Both the position numbers and the translations under genes were made by a program. A stretch of DNA of 27,447 nucleotides, taken from positions 1 to 27,447 of the forward strand of contig CAYXGE010000017.1 of assembly GCA_964464435.1 (NCBI GenBank), written 5' to 3'. Below the pieces are notes generated by a model. It was not told the origin of the DNA and made no database searches. It worked only from the letters and a program-made list of their open reading frames with translations. This DNA is from CAYXGE01 sp964464435 (GTDB taxonomy: Bacteria; Pseudomonadota; Gammaproteobacteria; Burkholderiales; Methylophilaceae). Positions 1 to 6,460 of the stretch are shown piece after piece. The stretch's first letter is position 1. Each line of letters begins with the position of its first letter.

Positions 1-480
1 CAACATTTGTGCATCTTGAATAGTGCAACTCACATTCATATTGCGTGTGCAGGCTTGCGTCAGTGCTTCGGTGTCTGGCAAGTTAATCACGCTTAGGTTA
101 TCTAGCTTTAATAGTGCTTTGCTATTTTGGCTCCACCACAGTTCTGCAGCACGTCCACCATACAGCACAAGGACTACTTTTTTTGCTCTGCCACAGGCTT
201 TGCGTATTTCACGTTCATCGGGCAGGCCAACATCTATCCATAGCTCAATGGCGCCTGTGAGGTCTTTTAGCCATAAATCTGGTTCATCATCTTCACTGAG
301 GCCTTTGCCAAAACTAAGTGCCTCATCGGCATACAAGGCAAATGCAATTAAACGCACCATCAAGCGCTCTTCAGTTTCCGATGGATGCTTGGCAAGCGTT
401 AAGCTGTGCTGTGCGTAATAGTGCCTATCCATGTCGGCAATGTTAAGGTCAGCTTTGTATACGGTAGATTTTAGTGCCAT
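1..480 (-). CDS. yaeQ: YaeQ family protein (3' end cut by window edge)
   Basis: The minus strand is open from ATG at 480 to the left edge, giving 160 codons without a stop. The product starts MALKSTVYKADLNIADMDR and contains HYYAQHSLTLAKHPSETEER, a DEPDLW segment, ELWIDVGLPDEREIRKACG and a YGGRAAELWW segment. These are hallmarks of YaeQ, a small family with a PD-(D/E)XK nuclease-like fold whose cellular role is poorly defined; the E. coli member was reported as a suppressor of RfaH loss. The family is about 180 residues, so roughly 20 C-terminal residues lie outside the window. It is divergent from ettA, with about 135 bp between the two start codons. Only a weak purine stretch precedes the ATG. 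Family identity is confident; biochemical function is not. Confidence 0.9.
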   Translation of the reverse strand, partial: MALKSTVYKADLNIADMDRHYYAQHSLTLAKHPSETEERLMVRLIAFALYADEALSFGKGLSEDDEPDLWLKDLTGAIELWIDVGLPDEREIRKACGRAKKVVLVLYGGRAAELWWSQNSKALLKLDNLSVINLPDTEALTQACTRNMNVSCTIQDAQML

Positions 481-615
481 TTTTATACCCATTTGTAAGA
501 GCCTAATACTAACAGCTTGCAAGCATTTCCGCTAAAACACAGTATGCATTCACAAGTGCTGTACAATCCAGTAAGCTTACACTCTTTTAATATCTTAACG
601 ATAAAGAATATCCAA

Positions 616-1902
616 ATGGCTCAATATGTAATGTCTATGCTCCGTGTGAGCAAAATTGTTCCCCCTAAAAGAACCATAATTAAAGACATATCGCTGTCTT
701 TCTTCCCAGGTGCAAAAATTGGTTTGCTGGGTTTAAATGGTGCGGGTAAATCTACTGTTTTGCGTATTATGGCGGGCGCAGATAAAGAGTTTGAAGGCGA
801 GGTACAGTGGCAACCTAATATGACCATAGGCTATTTGCCACAAGAGCCTCAACTAGACCCAGAAAAAACGGTACGTGAAGAAGTTGAAAGCGGAATGGGC
901 GCGGTGATGGAAGCCAAGCAAAAGCTAGAAGCCGTGTATGCGGCCTATGCAGAACCAGATGCAGATTTTGATAAATTAGCAGAAGAGCAAGCCAAGTATG
1001 AAAATATTATTGCTGCTAGTGGTTCTGATGTTGAGCATCAACTAGAAATTGCGGCAGATGCCCTACGTTTACCTCCGTGGGATGCCAAAATAGGCCCGTT
1101 ATCTGGCGGTGAAAAGCGTCGTGTGGCTTTGTGTAAGCTACTGCTTTCCAAGCCAGATATGCTGTTGCTAGACGAACCTACCAACCACTTAGATGCAGAA
1201 TCGGTAGAGTGGCTGGAGCAATTTTTGGTGCGCTTTCCCGGTACCGTGGTCGCAGTAACGCATGATCGCTACTTTTTAGATAATGCTGCCGAGTGGATAT
1301 TAGAGTTAGACCGTGGCCAAGGCATCCCATGGAAAGGTAACTATTCAAGCTGGCTAGACCAAAAACAAGAACGTTTAAAGCAAGAAGAATCGCAAGAGTC
1401 AGCACGTCGTAAAGCCTTAAATACTGAGCTTGAGTGGGTGCGCCAAAACCCTAAAGCCCGCCAAGCCAAAAGCAAAGCGCGTATTGCACGATATGAAGAA
1501 CTAGCCAGTGCAGACTATCAAAAGCGTAATGAAACGCAAGAAATCTTTATCCCTGTAGGTGAGCGCTTGGGCGACCAAGTGATTGAGTTTAATAACGTGA
1601 GCAAATCNNNNNNNNNNNNNNNNNNNNNNNNNNNNNNNNNNNNNNNNNNNNNNNNNNNNNNNNNNNNNNNNNNNNNNNNNNNNNNNNNNNNNNNNNNNNN
1701 NNNNNNNGGTTGCGTGCTTGTCATTTCGCATGACCGCTGGTTTTTAGACCGTATTGCGACCCATATTTTAGCGGCAGAAGGTGATTCGCAATGGACGTTC
1801 TTTAACGGCAACTATCAAGAATATGAAGCGGATAAGAAGAAACGTTTGGGTGAAGATGGTGCTAAACCAAGACGGATTAGATATAAGCCGATTGCAAGAT
1901 AG
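616..1902 (+). CDS. ettA: Energy-dependent translational throttle protein EttA, ABC-F family (interrupted by an assembly gap)
   Basis: EttA is a ribosome-associated ABC-F ATPase that binds the E site and gates entry into the elongation cycle according to ATP/ADP ratio. I chose ATG 616 (MAQYVMSMLRVSKIVPPKR) because it matches the usual EttA N-terminus; the reading frame is open up to 517 but the extra residues look non-homologous. The first nucleotide-binding domain is complete: Walker A GLNGAGKST at 39-47, signature LSGGE at 162-166, Walker B LLLDEP at 183-188, and an H-loop VTHDR. The arm insertion lies at about 92-137 and the inter-domain linker follows. The second domain is cut: sequence stops just after VIEFNNVSK and resumes at the H-loop VISHDRWFLDR, so its Walker A, signature and Walker B lie in the Ns. 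Visible length is 428 residues against about 555 for the family. The frame continuing across 100 Ns is coincidental. Confidence 0.93.
   Translation: MAQYVMSMLRVSKIVPPKRTIIKDISLSFFPGAKIGLLGLNGAGKSTVLRIMAGADKEFEGEVQWQPNMTIGYLPQEPQLDPEKTVREEVESGMGAVMEAKQKLEAVYAAYAEPDADFDKLAEEQAKYENIIAASGSDVEHQLEIAADALRLPPWDAKIGPLSGGEKRRVALCKLLLSKPDMLLLDEPTNHLDAESVEWLEQFLVRFPGTVVAVTHDRYFLDNAAEWILELDRGQGIPWKGNYSSWLDQKQERLKQEESQESARRKALNTELEWVRQNPKARQAKSKARIARYEELASADYQKRNETQEIFIPVGERLGDQVIEFNNVSKXXXXXXXXXXXXXXXXXXXXXXXXXXXXXXXXXXGCVLVISHDRWFLDRIATHILAAEGDSQWTFFNGNYQEYEADKKKRLGEDGAKPRRIRYKPIAR
1608..1707. other. Assembly gap of 100 Ns inside ettA
   Basis: Exactly 100 consecutive Ns, a conventional scaffold placeholder. 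Comparison with known EttA proteins suggests about 160 codons (roughly 480 bp) are missing here, not about 33, so the stated length is nominal and all downstream coordinates are shifted relative to the true chromosome. Confidence 0.97.
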
Positions 1903-1910
1903 TGTTGTAT

Positions 1911-1938
1911 GATAAAGCCCAGAAAACTGGGCTTTATC
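1911..1938. terminator. Perfect hairpin between convergent ettA and lipoprotein gene
   Basis: A 12-bp perfect stem, GATAAAGCCCAG (1911-1922) pairing with CTGGGCTTTATC (1927-1938), with an AAAA loop. It lies 8 bp after the ettA stop and 5 bp before the convergent lipoprotein stop, so it probably terminates transcription from both sides. There is no long U tract beyond the stem on either strand, so its strength as an intrinsic terminator is inferred from position and stem stability. Confidence 0.75.
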
Positions 1939-1943
1939 AAAGT

Positions 1944-2168
1944 TTATTCACAGTAAAAATACATCACACGTTTTTGTTCTATCAAGTTTTCTTCTTTATA
2001 GGCAATATCATAACCTTTGTCACACATTTGTTTAGCCTGTTCATCGCAGACTTCCCAATTTAAAAAACCACTACAGCGCACTTCATTCATTTGGCGTGTT
2101 TCTTTTGCGCCCATACTACTGCAGGCAGTTAGTGAGGCTAAACTTAATAAAATGAGTAAGTTTTTCAT
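1944..2168 (-). CDS. Small cysteine-rich lipoprotein, function unknown
   Basis: Encodes 74 residues starting MKNLLILLSLASLTACSS: a short charged N-terminus, a hydrophobic core and a lipobox LTAC with the lipidated Cys at position 16. I start at ATG 2168 because AAAGAGAAC sits just upstream and the signal peptide is then intact; the frame is open further upstream to 2237 but this would bury the signal. The mature part has four more Cys (32, 41, 49, 73) and the spacing W-x2-C-x3-A-x3-C-x2-GYDI. That pattern resembles small outer-membrane lipoproteins of Gammaproteobacteria known only as hypothetical proteins, and two disulfides are plausible. The gene is last in a minus-strand run, 69 bp after the cupin gene. 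No function can be assigned. Confidence 0.8.
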   Translation of the reverse strand: MKNLLILLSLASLTACSSMGAKETRQMNEVRCSGFLNWEVCDEQAKQMCDKGYDIAYKEENLIEQKRVMYFYCE

Positions 2169-2202
2169 TTTGTTCTCTTTAAAGTCATGTTGGTAAAAAT
2201 CT

Positions 2203-2227
2203 TGTACAAGCAATATGTGCTTGTATA
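2203..2227 (-). terminator. Possible weak terminator after the cupin gene
   Basis: ACAAGCA (2206-2212) pairs with TGCTTGT (2218-2224) around a 5-nt loop, extendable outward by an A-T and a G-U pair. Read on the minus strand it follows the cupin stop (2238) and is followed by ACAAGATTTTT, giving a short U run. The stem is GC-poor, so it may attenuate rather than stop transcription into the lipoprotein gene. Confidence 0.4.
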
Positions 2228-2237
2228 TTAAGTACAA

Positions 2238-2513
2238 CTAGCCAAAATGATAGTGTTTACGTAATGCTTTTTTCACCTGCCAAGTACAACTTAAGCCAGC
2301 AGGAAAAGTGACTAAATCACCAGCACCAAAACTAACAGGCGCCCCTTCTTTAGGAGTCACTGTCACCTCACCTTCTAATACATAAGCAATTTCTTGCTCT
2401 GAGTATGACCAAGGAAAAGTAGATACTTCTTTTGACCACGTTGGCCAAGTTAAGACACCTAAGGCAGTTAAACGTTCTTTTGAAGGGTTGTGTTCAACGA
2501 TGATTGTTGTCAT
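2238..2513 (-). CDS. Small cupin-domain protein
   Basis: A 91-residue single-domain protein starting MTTIIVEHNPSKERL. It has the cupin layout of the DUF861/Cupin_3 type (as in the EutQ C-terminal domain and ureidoglycine aminohydrolase-like proteins): a WSKEVSTFPW segment, then YVLEGEVTVTPKEG, then FGAGDLVTFPAG and a W-x-V stretch near the end. The family usually lacks a clear enzymatic assignment when it occurs as a stand-alone domain of about 90-120 residues. ATG 2513 is supported by AGGAG six bases upstream. It lies 31 bp downstream of the SDR oxidoreductase and is probably cotranscribed with it. No metal-binding set of His residues is evident, so a binding or sensory role is as likely as catalysis. 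Confidence 0.85.
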   Translation of the reverse strand: MTTIIVEHNPSKERLTALGVLTWPTWSKEVSTFPWSYSEQEIAYVLEGEVTVTPKEGAPVSFGAGDLVTFPAGLSCTWQVKKALRKHYHFG

Positions 2514-2544
2514 TTGATGCTCCTAATCACTTAGCTTATTTTGA

Positions 2545-3315
2545 TTATAACCAATCCCATTCTGCATGCAATTTACGTGGTGCATTTCTAAGTAAGCAAT
2601 CCCATAGCCAAGCAGGGATAAAGCGCATGATACGTGCGATGATACCCATTTGCCATGGTACTACTGCAAATCGACGTTTCTTAGCAATGACATTGGCGAT
2701 ACGCTCAGCAGCAGTATCTGCTTCTAACATAAATGGCATACTATAAGGGTTAACATCGGTCATGGGGGTGCGAATATAGCCTGGCGCAATGGTGACAACA
2801 TGAATGCCAGCCTCTTTTAATTCAACACGCATGCTTTCTAGTAAGTTAATGGCTGCCGCTTTTGAAGCGCTGTAAGCGCCAGCGCCTGGCAACCCTCTGA
2901 CACCAGCAATACTGGCAATGCCAACAATAGTTGCGCCGTTTCGATGGGCTTGCATAGCTGCTAAAAATGGCTGAAAAGTATGTACCATGCCTAACACGTT
3001 TATATCAAAAATGGCTTTAAATGCTTGATTGTCAGACGCTTGGTTACTCAAGGTGCCATTGCTTACACCTGCATTGGCTATCACGATGTCAGGTGCCCCA
3101 TAGCGACGCATAAAGTCTTCTGCGGCTTGTTGCATGGCAGATTCATCGCGCACATCGGCGGTATAGGTGGCATGCACAGTGGGTAAGCTTGCTGAGAGTT
3201 CAGCTAACAATTCTGAGCGACGTGCAACAAGCCCTAAGGTTGCACCCTGTTTTGCATAGTAATGCGCAAGGGCTTTGCCTAAACCACTGCTAGCACCAGT
3301 TATAAATACTTTCAT
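2545..3315 (-). CDS. Short-chain dehydrogenase/reductase (classical SDR)
   Basis: A 256-residue cytosolic NAD(P)-dependent oxidoreductase. The nucleotide-binding motif TGASSGLG is at 6-13, ARRSE at 31-35 suggests preference for NADP(H), NAG is at 81-83, and the catalytic triad is S135, Y148 and K152 (YSASK). After these come the conserved PGYIRTPMT segment and a hydrophobic C-terminus with two tryptophans. This overall shape is seen in YbbO/DltE-like SDRs, often annotated only as SDR family oxidoreductase; the substrate cannot be read from sequence. ATG 3315 has AAGGAAG upstream. It begins about 20 bp after the terminator that ends the argS operon, so it has its own promoter or depends on read-through. 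It is followed by the cupin gene. Confidence 0.9.
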   Translation of the reverse strand: MKVFITGASSGLGKALAHYYAKQGATLGLVARRSELLAELSASLPTVHATYTADVRDESAMQQAAEDFMRRYGAPDIVIANAGVSNGTLSNQASDNQAFKAIFDINVLGMVHTFQPFLAAMQAHRNGATIVGIASIAGVRGLPGAGAYSASKAAAINLLESMRVELKEAGIHVVTIAPGYIRTPMTDVNPYSMPFMLEADTAAERIANVIAKKRRFAVVPWQMGIIARIMRFIPAWLWDCLLRNAPRKLHAEWDWL

Positions 3316-3334
3316 TTTCTTCCTTTATAAACAT

Positions 3335-3366
3335 AAAAAGCGCTTGAATCACTTCAAGCGCTTTTT
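3335..3366 (-). terminator. Rho-independent terminator of the argS-SPOR-dsbA operon
   Basis: A perfect 14-bp inverted repeat, AAAAAGCGCTTGAA (3335-3348) and TTCAAGCGCTTTTT (3353-3366), with a TCAC loop. It lies 16 bp downstream of the dsbA stop, and the minus-strand transcript ends in five Us. The palindrome with A and U flanks would work in either direction, but only minus-strand genes are adjacent. Confidence 0.85.
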
Positions 3367-3382
3367 AATGGGTGCTTTGTTT

Positions 3383-4012
3383 TTATTTAGTTTTTTTTTC
3401 AGCGCGGATTTGTTCAATCAAATAATCTGCTACTTGCAAGGCTTGCGCATTGCCACCTGCCATTGTGGAAGAAGTAATGACGCGGCCATCAATAATCAAG
3501 GCAGGTACGCCAGTTGCACCAGAGGCTTGAAAAATTTGCGCCGCACGATTTAATTTAGTATTACTTGAAAATGAGTTAAAAGCATCCGCCACTTTTTTCT
3601 GATCTAAACCACTTTCTTTGGTAAGCCATGCAATCGTACCTGCTTCATCATTAGGTTTAAGCGTTTTAGTTTTATGAATGGCTTCGAATAATTTTGTGTG
3701 TAATTTTTCAGACAAGCCGAGTGTTTCCATGGCATAAAAAGCCTTAGCCATAGGTGCCCAATCTGGACGTGGTAAACCTGGTACGCGCTTGAAATAGACA
3801 TCAGCGGGTAATTTCTTTACCCAAGCGTTAAGCGGTGCCTCAAGGTGGTAGCAATGAGGGCAACCATACCAAAACAGTTCCATTACCTCAATTTTGGCTT
3901 TGTTATCGGTAGGTATCTGCTGAGTCGTTTGGTCAAAATCTTGCCCCATTTTTGGCTCAGCCATGACTAGGCTTGAAGCTAGTAATAATAAACCCGCTAA
4001 AATCTTTTTCAT
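3383..4012 (-). CDS. dsbA: Thiol:disulfide interchange protein DsbA
   Basis: A periplasmic oxidase that donates disulfides to folding secreted proteins and is reoxidised by DsbB. The 209-residue precursor starts MKKILAGLLLLASSLVMAEP, a typical Sec signal with likely cleavage after VMA (residue 18). The thioredoxin fold carries the DsbA active site C51-P-H-C54 preceded by FWYG, the helical insertion, and the cis-proline loop GATGVPALII near the C-terminus. Length and motif order fit betaproteobacterial DsbA. ATG 4012 has AAGGAAT upstream. It is the last gene of the argS - SPOR protein - dsbA run, 30 bp after the SPOR gene, and is followed by a strong terminator. The CPHC dipeptide PH is the classic DsbA signature, which makes DsbC or DsbG unlikely. 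Confidence 0.95.
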   Translation of the reverse strand: MKKILAGLLLLASSLVMAEPKMGQDFDQTTQQIPTDNKAKIEVMELFWYGCPHCYHLEAPLNAWVKKLPADVYFKRVPGLPRPDWAPMAKAFYAMETLGLSEKLHTKLFEAIHKTKTLKPNDEAGTIAWLTKESGLDQKKVADAFNSFSSNTKLNRAAQIFQASGATGVPALIIDGRVITSSTMAGGNAQALQVADYLIEQIRAEKKTK

Positions 4013-4042
4013 TCTTTATTCCTTTTGTTAAATTAAATCAGC

Positions 4043-4672
4043 CTATGGATTTTCCACTTGGCTCTTTACTTTGATGAGGTCAGCATTAAATCCGTTCGCT
4101 ACTAAATCAGCTCGCGCTTTATTTATTTGGTCTAAATTGCCAAAAGGGCCCACCCGAACCCGATGCCAGATACCTTTTTCTGGAATTTCAGCTGTTTGCA
4201 CAATGGCCTCAAGACCTAATAACGCAAGTTTGGCTTTTTGGTTGTCAGCATCTTCTTCATTTTGAAATGCACCAACTTGTAAAAAGTAGTTTTCGCTAAC
4301 AGTTTGTGAAGCTTCTTCTGCTTCTTTGAGCTTGACTTCTTCTTCCGTCACCTGTGACTCACTGCCAGGTAAGATGGTATAAAAATCAAAACGTGGTTTG
4401 CCATCTTCTTCTGCCGCTGCTTCAGGATTCGTTTTAGCAACGGCTTCTGGGTCAGTTGGTTCAGGGGATTTATTGCTTTTGGTTGAGGCATCAATCGCCG
4501 CACCTTGTGTGCCATTGTCTGAAAAAGGACTGCTACTACCTTTTATCATGAGTACCACGGCTAATGAAATGCCAACACCTAACAGCAGTCCAATTAATAA
4601 GCCTGTCATAAACGGGCTACCTTTACTAGCAGGTTTTTCTCTTGCAACTGCGGGTTTATAGTCTTTACTCAT
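4043..4672 (-). CDS. SPOR-domain membrane protein (FtsN-like)
   Basis: A 209-residue bitopic protein. A short basic cytoplasmic tail (1-20) is followed by one membrane helix (about 22-43), then a low-complexity Ser/Glu/Ala-rich periplasmic linker (about 45-130), then a C-terminal SPOR domain (about 135-205) containing YFLQVGAFQNEEDAD and WHRVRVGPFGNL. SPOR domains bind denuded glycan strands at the septum, so a role in cell division or peptidoglycan remodelling is expected; FtsN has the same architecture but is usually longer. ATG 4672 is supported by AAGGGAG, which begins two bases after the argS stop codon, so it is tightly linked to argS. The placement between argS and dsbA matches what I recall for other betaproteobacteria. 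Calling it FtsN itself is not justified. Confidence 0.88.
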   Translation of the reverse strand: MSKDYKPAVAREKPASKGSPFMTGLLIGLLLGVGISLAVVLMIKGSSSPFSDNGTQGAAIDASTKSNKSPEPTDPEAVAKTNPEAAAEEDGKPRFDFYTILPGSESQVTEEEVKLKEAEEASQTVSENYFLQVGAFQNEEDADNQKAKLALLGLEAIVQTAEIPEKGIWHRVRVGPFGNLDQINKARADLVANGFNADLIKVKSQVENP

Positions 4673-4687
4673 TTTGTTCTCCCTTGC

Positions 4688-6370
4688 TTACATGCTTTGT
4701 GGGGCGCTAACACCCAACAAGGATAAGCCGTTTTGCAACACTTGGCGTGTGGCAACTATGAGTGCCATGCGTGCATGTTTTAATGCTTCATTATCCACTA
4801 AAAATTGCTCAGCATTGTAGTAACTATGCAAATCGCTGGCTAATTCTTTTAAGTAAGTGGCTATGATATGCGGGGCTAAATCTTGCATGGCACTGAGCAC
4901 GGTTTCTGGATAGCTACTTAAGCGTTGCATGAGCGCAGATTCATGCGCAGAGGTAAGCAAGCTTAAATCGGTATTGTTGAGTTGACTTACCTCACCACCC
5001 CATAAACTGAGCACTTTGCAAATACGTGCATGGGCGTATTGAATATAGTACACCGGGTTGTCTGTGGTTTGCGCGCGTGCTAAATCAATATCAAATACCA
5101 ACTGAGAATCTGCGCGACGTGCGGCTAAAAAATAACGTGTGGCATCGCAGCCAACTTCTTCAATTAAATCACGCAAGGTGACATAGCTGCCTGCGCGTTT
5201 AGATAGCTTAACTTCTTCACCACCACGCATCACGGTAACCATTTGGTGCAACACATATTCAGGCCAGCCTTGTGGAATGCCGACATTAAGCGCTTGCAAG
5301 CCCGCACGAACGCGGGTAATGGTACTGTGATGGTCAGCCCCTTGTTCGTTAATCACGCGCTTAAAGCCACGTTGCCATTTGTCCAAATGGTATGCTACAT
5401 CGGGCACAAAGTAGGTGTAACCGCCTTCTTTTTTACGCATCACACGGTCTTTGTCATCGCGCTTCATTTGCCCATCAATCATTACTTCTACATCAGTAGT
5501 GCGTAACCAAAGTGCGTCGTCTTGCTCGTAGGTATGACCGCTTTGAACTAGGGCTTGTACCGTGTTTTCTACCTTACCTGAAGTATACAAAGCGCTTTCT
5601 AATGAAAACACATCAAACTTGATTTGAAACGCTTGTAAGTCCATGTCTTGCTCATGGCGTAAATATGCGACAGCAAATTTGCGTATGCTTTCTAAATCGC
5701 TTAAATCACCGCTTGCGGTCACTGCCATGTCATCAGCCACGACTGTGCTTTTAGCCAGATACGCATGGGCAATCTCCATAATATAATCGCCGCGATAGCC
5801 ATCTTCAGGAAACTCAGGGCTATTAGGTGCAATGCCTTGCGCGCGAGCAAGCACAGATTTTGTGAGATTATCAATTTGCGCGCCTGCGTCGTTGTAATAA
5901 AACTCACGTGTGACATCCCAGCCATTAGCAACGAGCAAACGACATAGGCAATCACCAACAGCCGCACCGCGACCATGCCCCACATGTAATGGGCCAGTAG
6001 GGTTAGCTGAAACAAACTCCACTTGCACTTTTTGTCCTTGGCCACTGTTATTTTTACCAAATTGTTCGCCGGTGCTTAGAATTTCTTTTATAACAAGCTG
6101 TTTTGCTGCAGCACTTAAAAAGAAATTAATAAATCCTGCACCTGCAATTTCAACTTTATCTACATAAGATGATGGCGGTAAATGTTGAATTAAACGTTCA
6201 GCAATGGCGCGCGGATTTTGGCGCAGTGGTTTAGCCAATACAAGGGCTAAGTTAGTTGCAAAATCACCATGTTCTGACGATTTTGGTCTATCAAGTTGAA
6301 TGTTGATTTCACTCTCTGCGACTACCTGATGCGCAGATTGTGTAAGTAAATCTATAAGATGAGCTTTCAA
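4688..6370 (-). CDS. argS: Arginyl-tRNA synthetase
   Basis: A class I aminoacyl-tRNA synthetase that charges tRNA-Arg. The protein has 560 residues (family about 560-580). Order: ArgRS-specific N-terminal additional domain (about 1-90) with EHGDFATNLA, class I HIGH-type signature HVGH at 129-132 within ANPTGPLHVGHGRG, the KMSKS-equivalent KLSKR at 388-392, and the DALR anticodon-binding domain at the C-terminus. The first codon appears to be TTG (6370): no in-frame ATG or GTG exists between it and the upstream stop, and no Met occurs early enough downstream to preserve the N-terminal domain. No clear Shine-Dalgarno precedes it. It is the first gene of the argS - SPOR - dsbA run and is divergent from priA over 90 bp. 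Confidence 0.96.
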   Translation of the reverse strand: MKAHLIDLLTQSAHQVVAESEINIQLDRPKSSEHGDFATNLALVLAKPLRQNPRAIAERLIQHLPPSSYVDKVEIAGAGFINFFLSAAAKQLVIKEILSTGEQFGKNNSGQGQKVQVEFVSANPTGPLHVGHGRGAAVGDCLCRLLVANGWDVTREFYYNDAGAQIDNLTKSVLARAQGIAPNSPEFPEDGYRGDYIMEIAHAYLAKSTVVADDMAVTASGDLSDLESIRKFAVAYLRHEQDMDLQAFQIKFDVFSLESALYTSGKVENTVQALVQSGHTYEQDDALWLRTTDVEVMIDGQMKRDDKDRVMRKKEGGYTYFVPDVAYHLDKWQRGFKRVINEQGADHHSTITRVRAGLQALNVGIPQGWPEYVLHQMVTVMRGGEEVKLSKRAGSYVTLRDLIEEVGCDATRYFLAARRADSQLVFDIDLARAQTTDNPVYYIQYAHARICKVLSLWGGEVSQLNNTDLSLLTSAHESALMQRLSSYPETVLSAMQDLAPHIIATYLKELASDLHSYYNAEQFLVDNEALKHARMALIVATRQVLQNGLSLLGVSAPQSM

Positions 6371-6460
6371 AACTAAAAACCAGTAATCACAAAGCCAGTA
6401 TTTTAACTCAGATTATCTATTAGAACGCGAAATCATGATGATGCGGTAAACTTATACATA

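Noticed and set aside
23..418. Plus-strand open frame of 131 codons
   Set aside because: It lies wholly antisense to yaeQ, whose product is clearly recognisable; the plus-strand translation has low-complexity Ser/Arg composition typical of shadows.
517..615. Upstream extension of ettA by 33 codons
   Set aside because: EttA proteins begin at the MAQ segment; the added residues have no family support and overlap the divergent promoter region.
2169..2237. N-terminal extension of the lipoprotein frame up to 2237
   Set aside because: It would place 23 residues before the signal peptide and hide the lipobox; a good ribosome-binding site precedes ATG 2168.
5719..6060. Minus-strand 113-codon frame inside argS
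   Set aside because: Alternative frame of argS with a Cys/Leu-rich, random-looking product.
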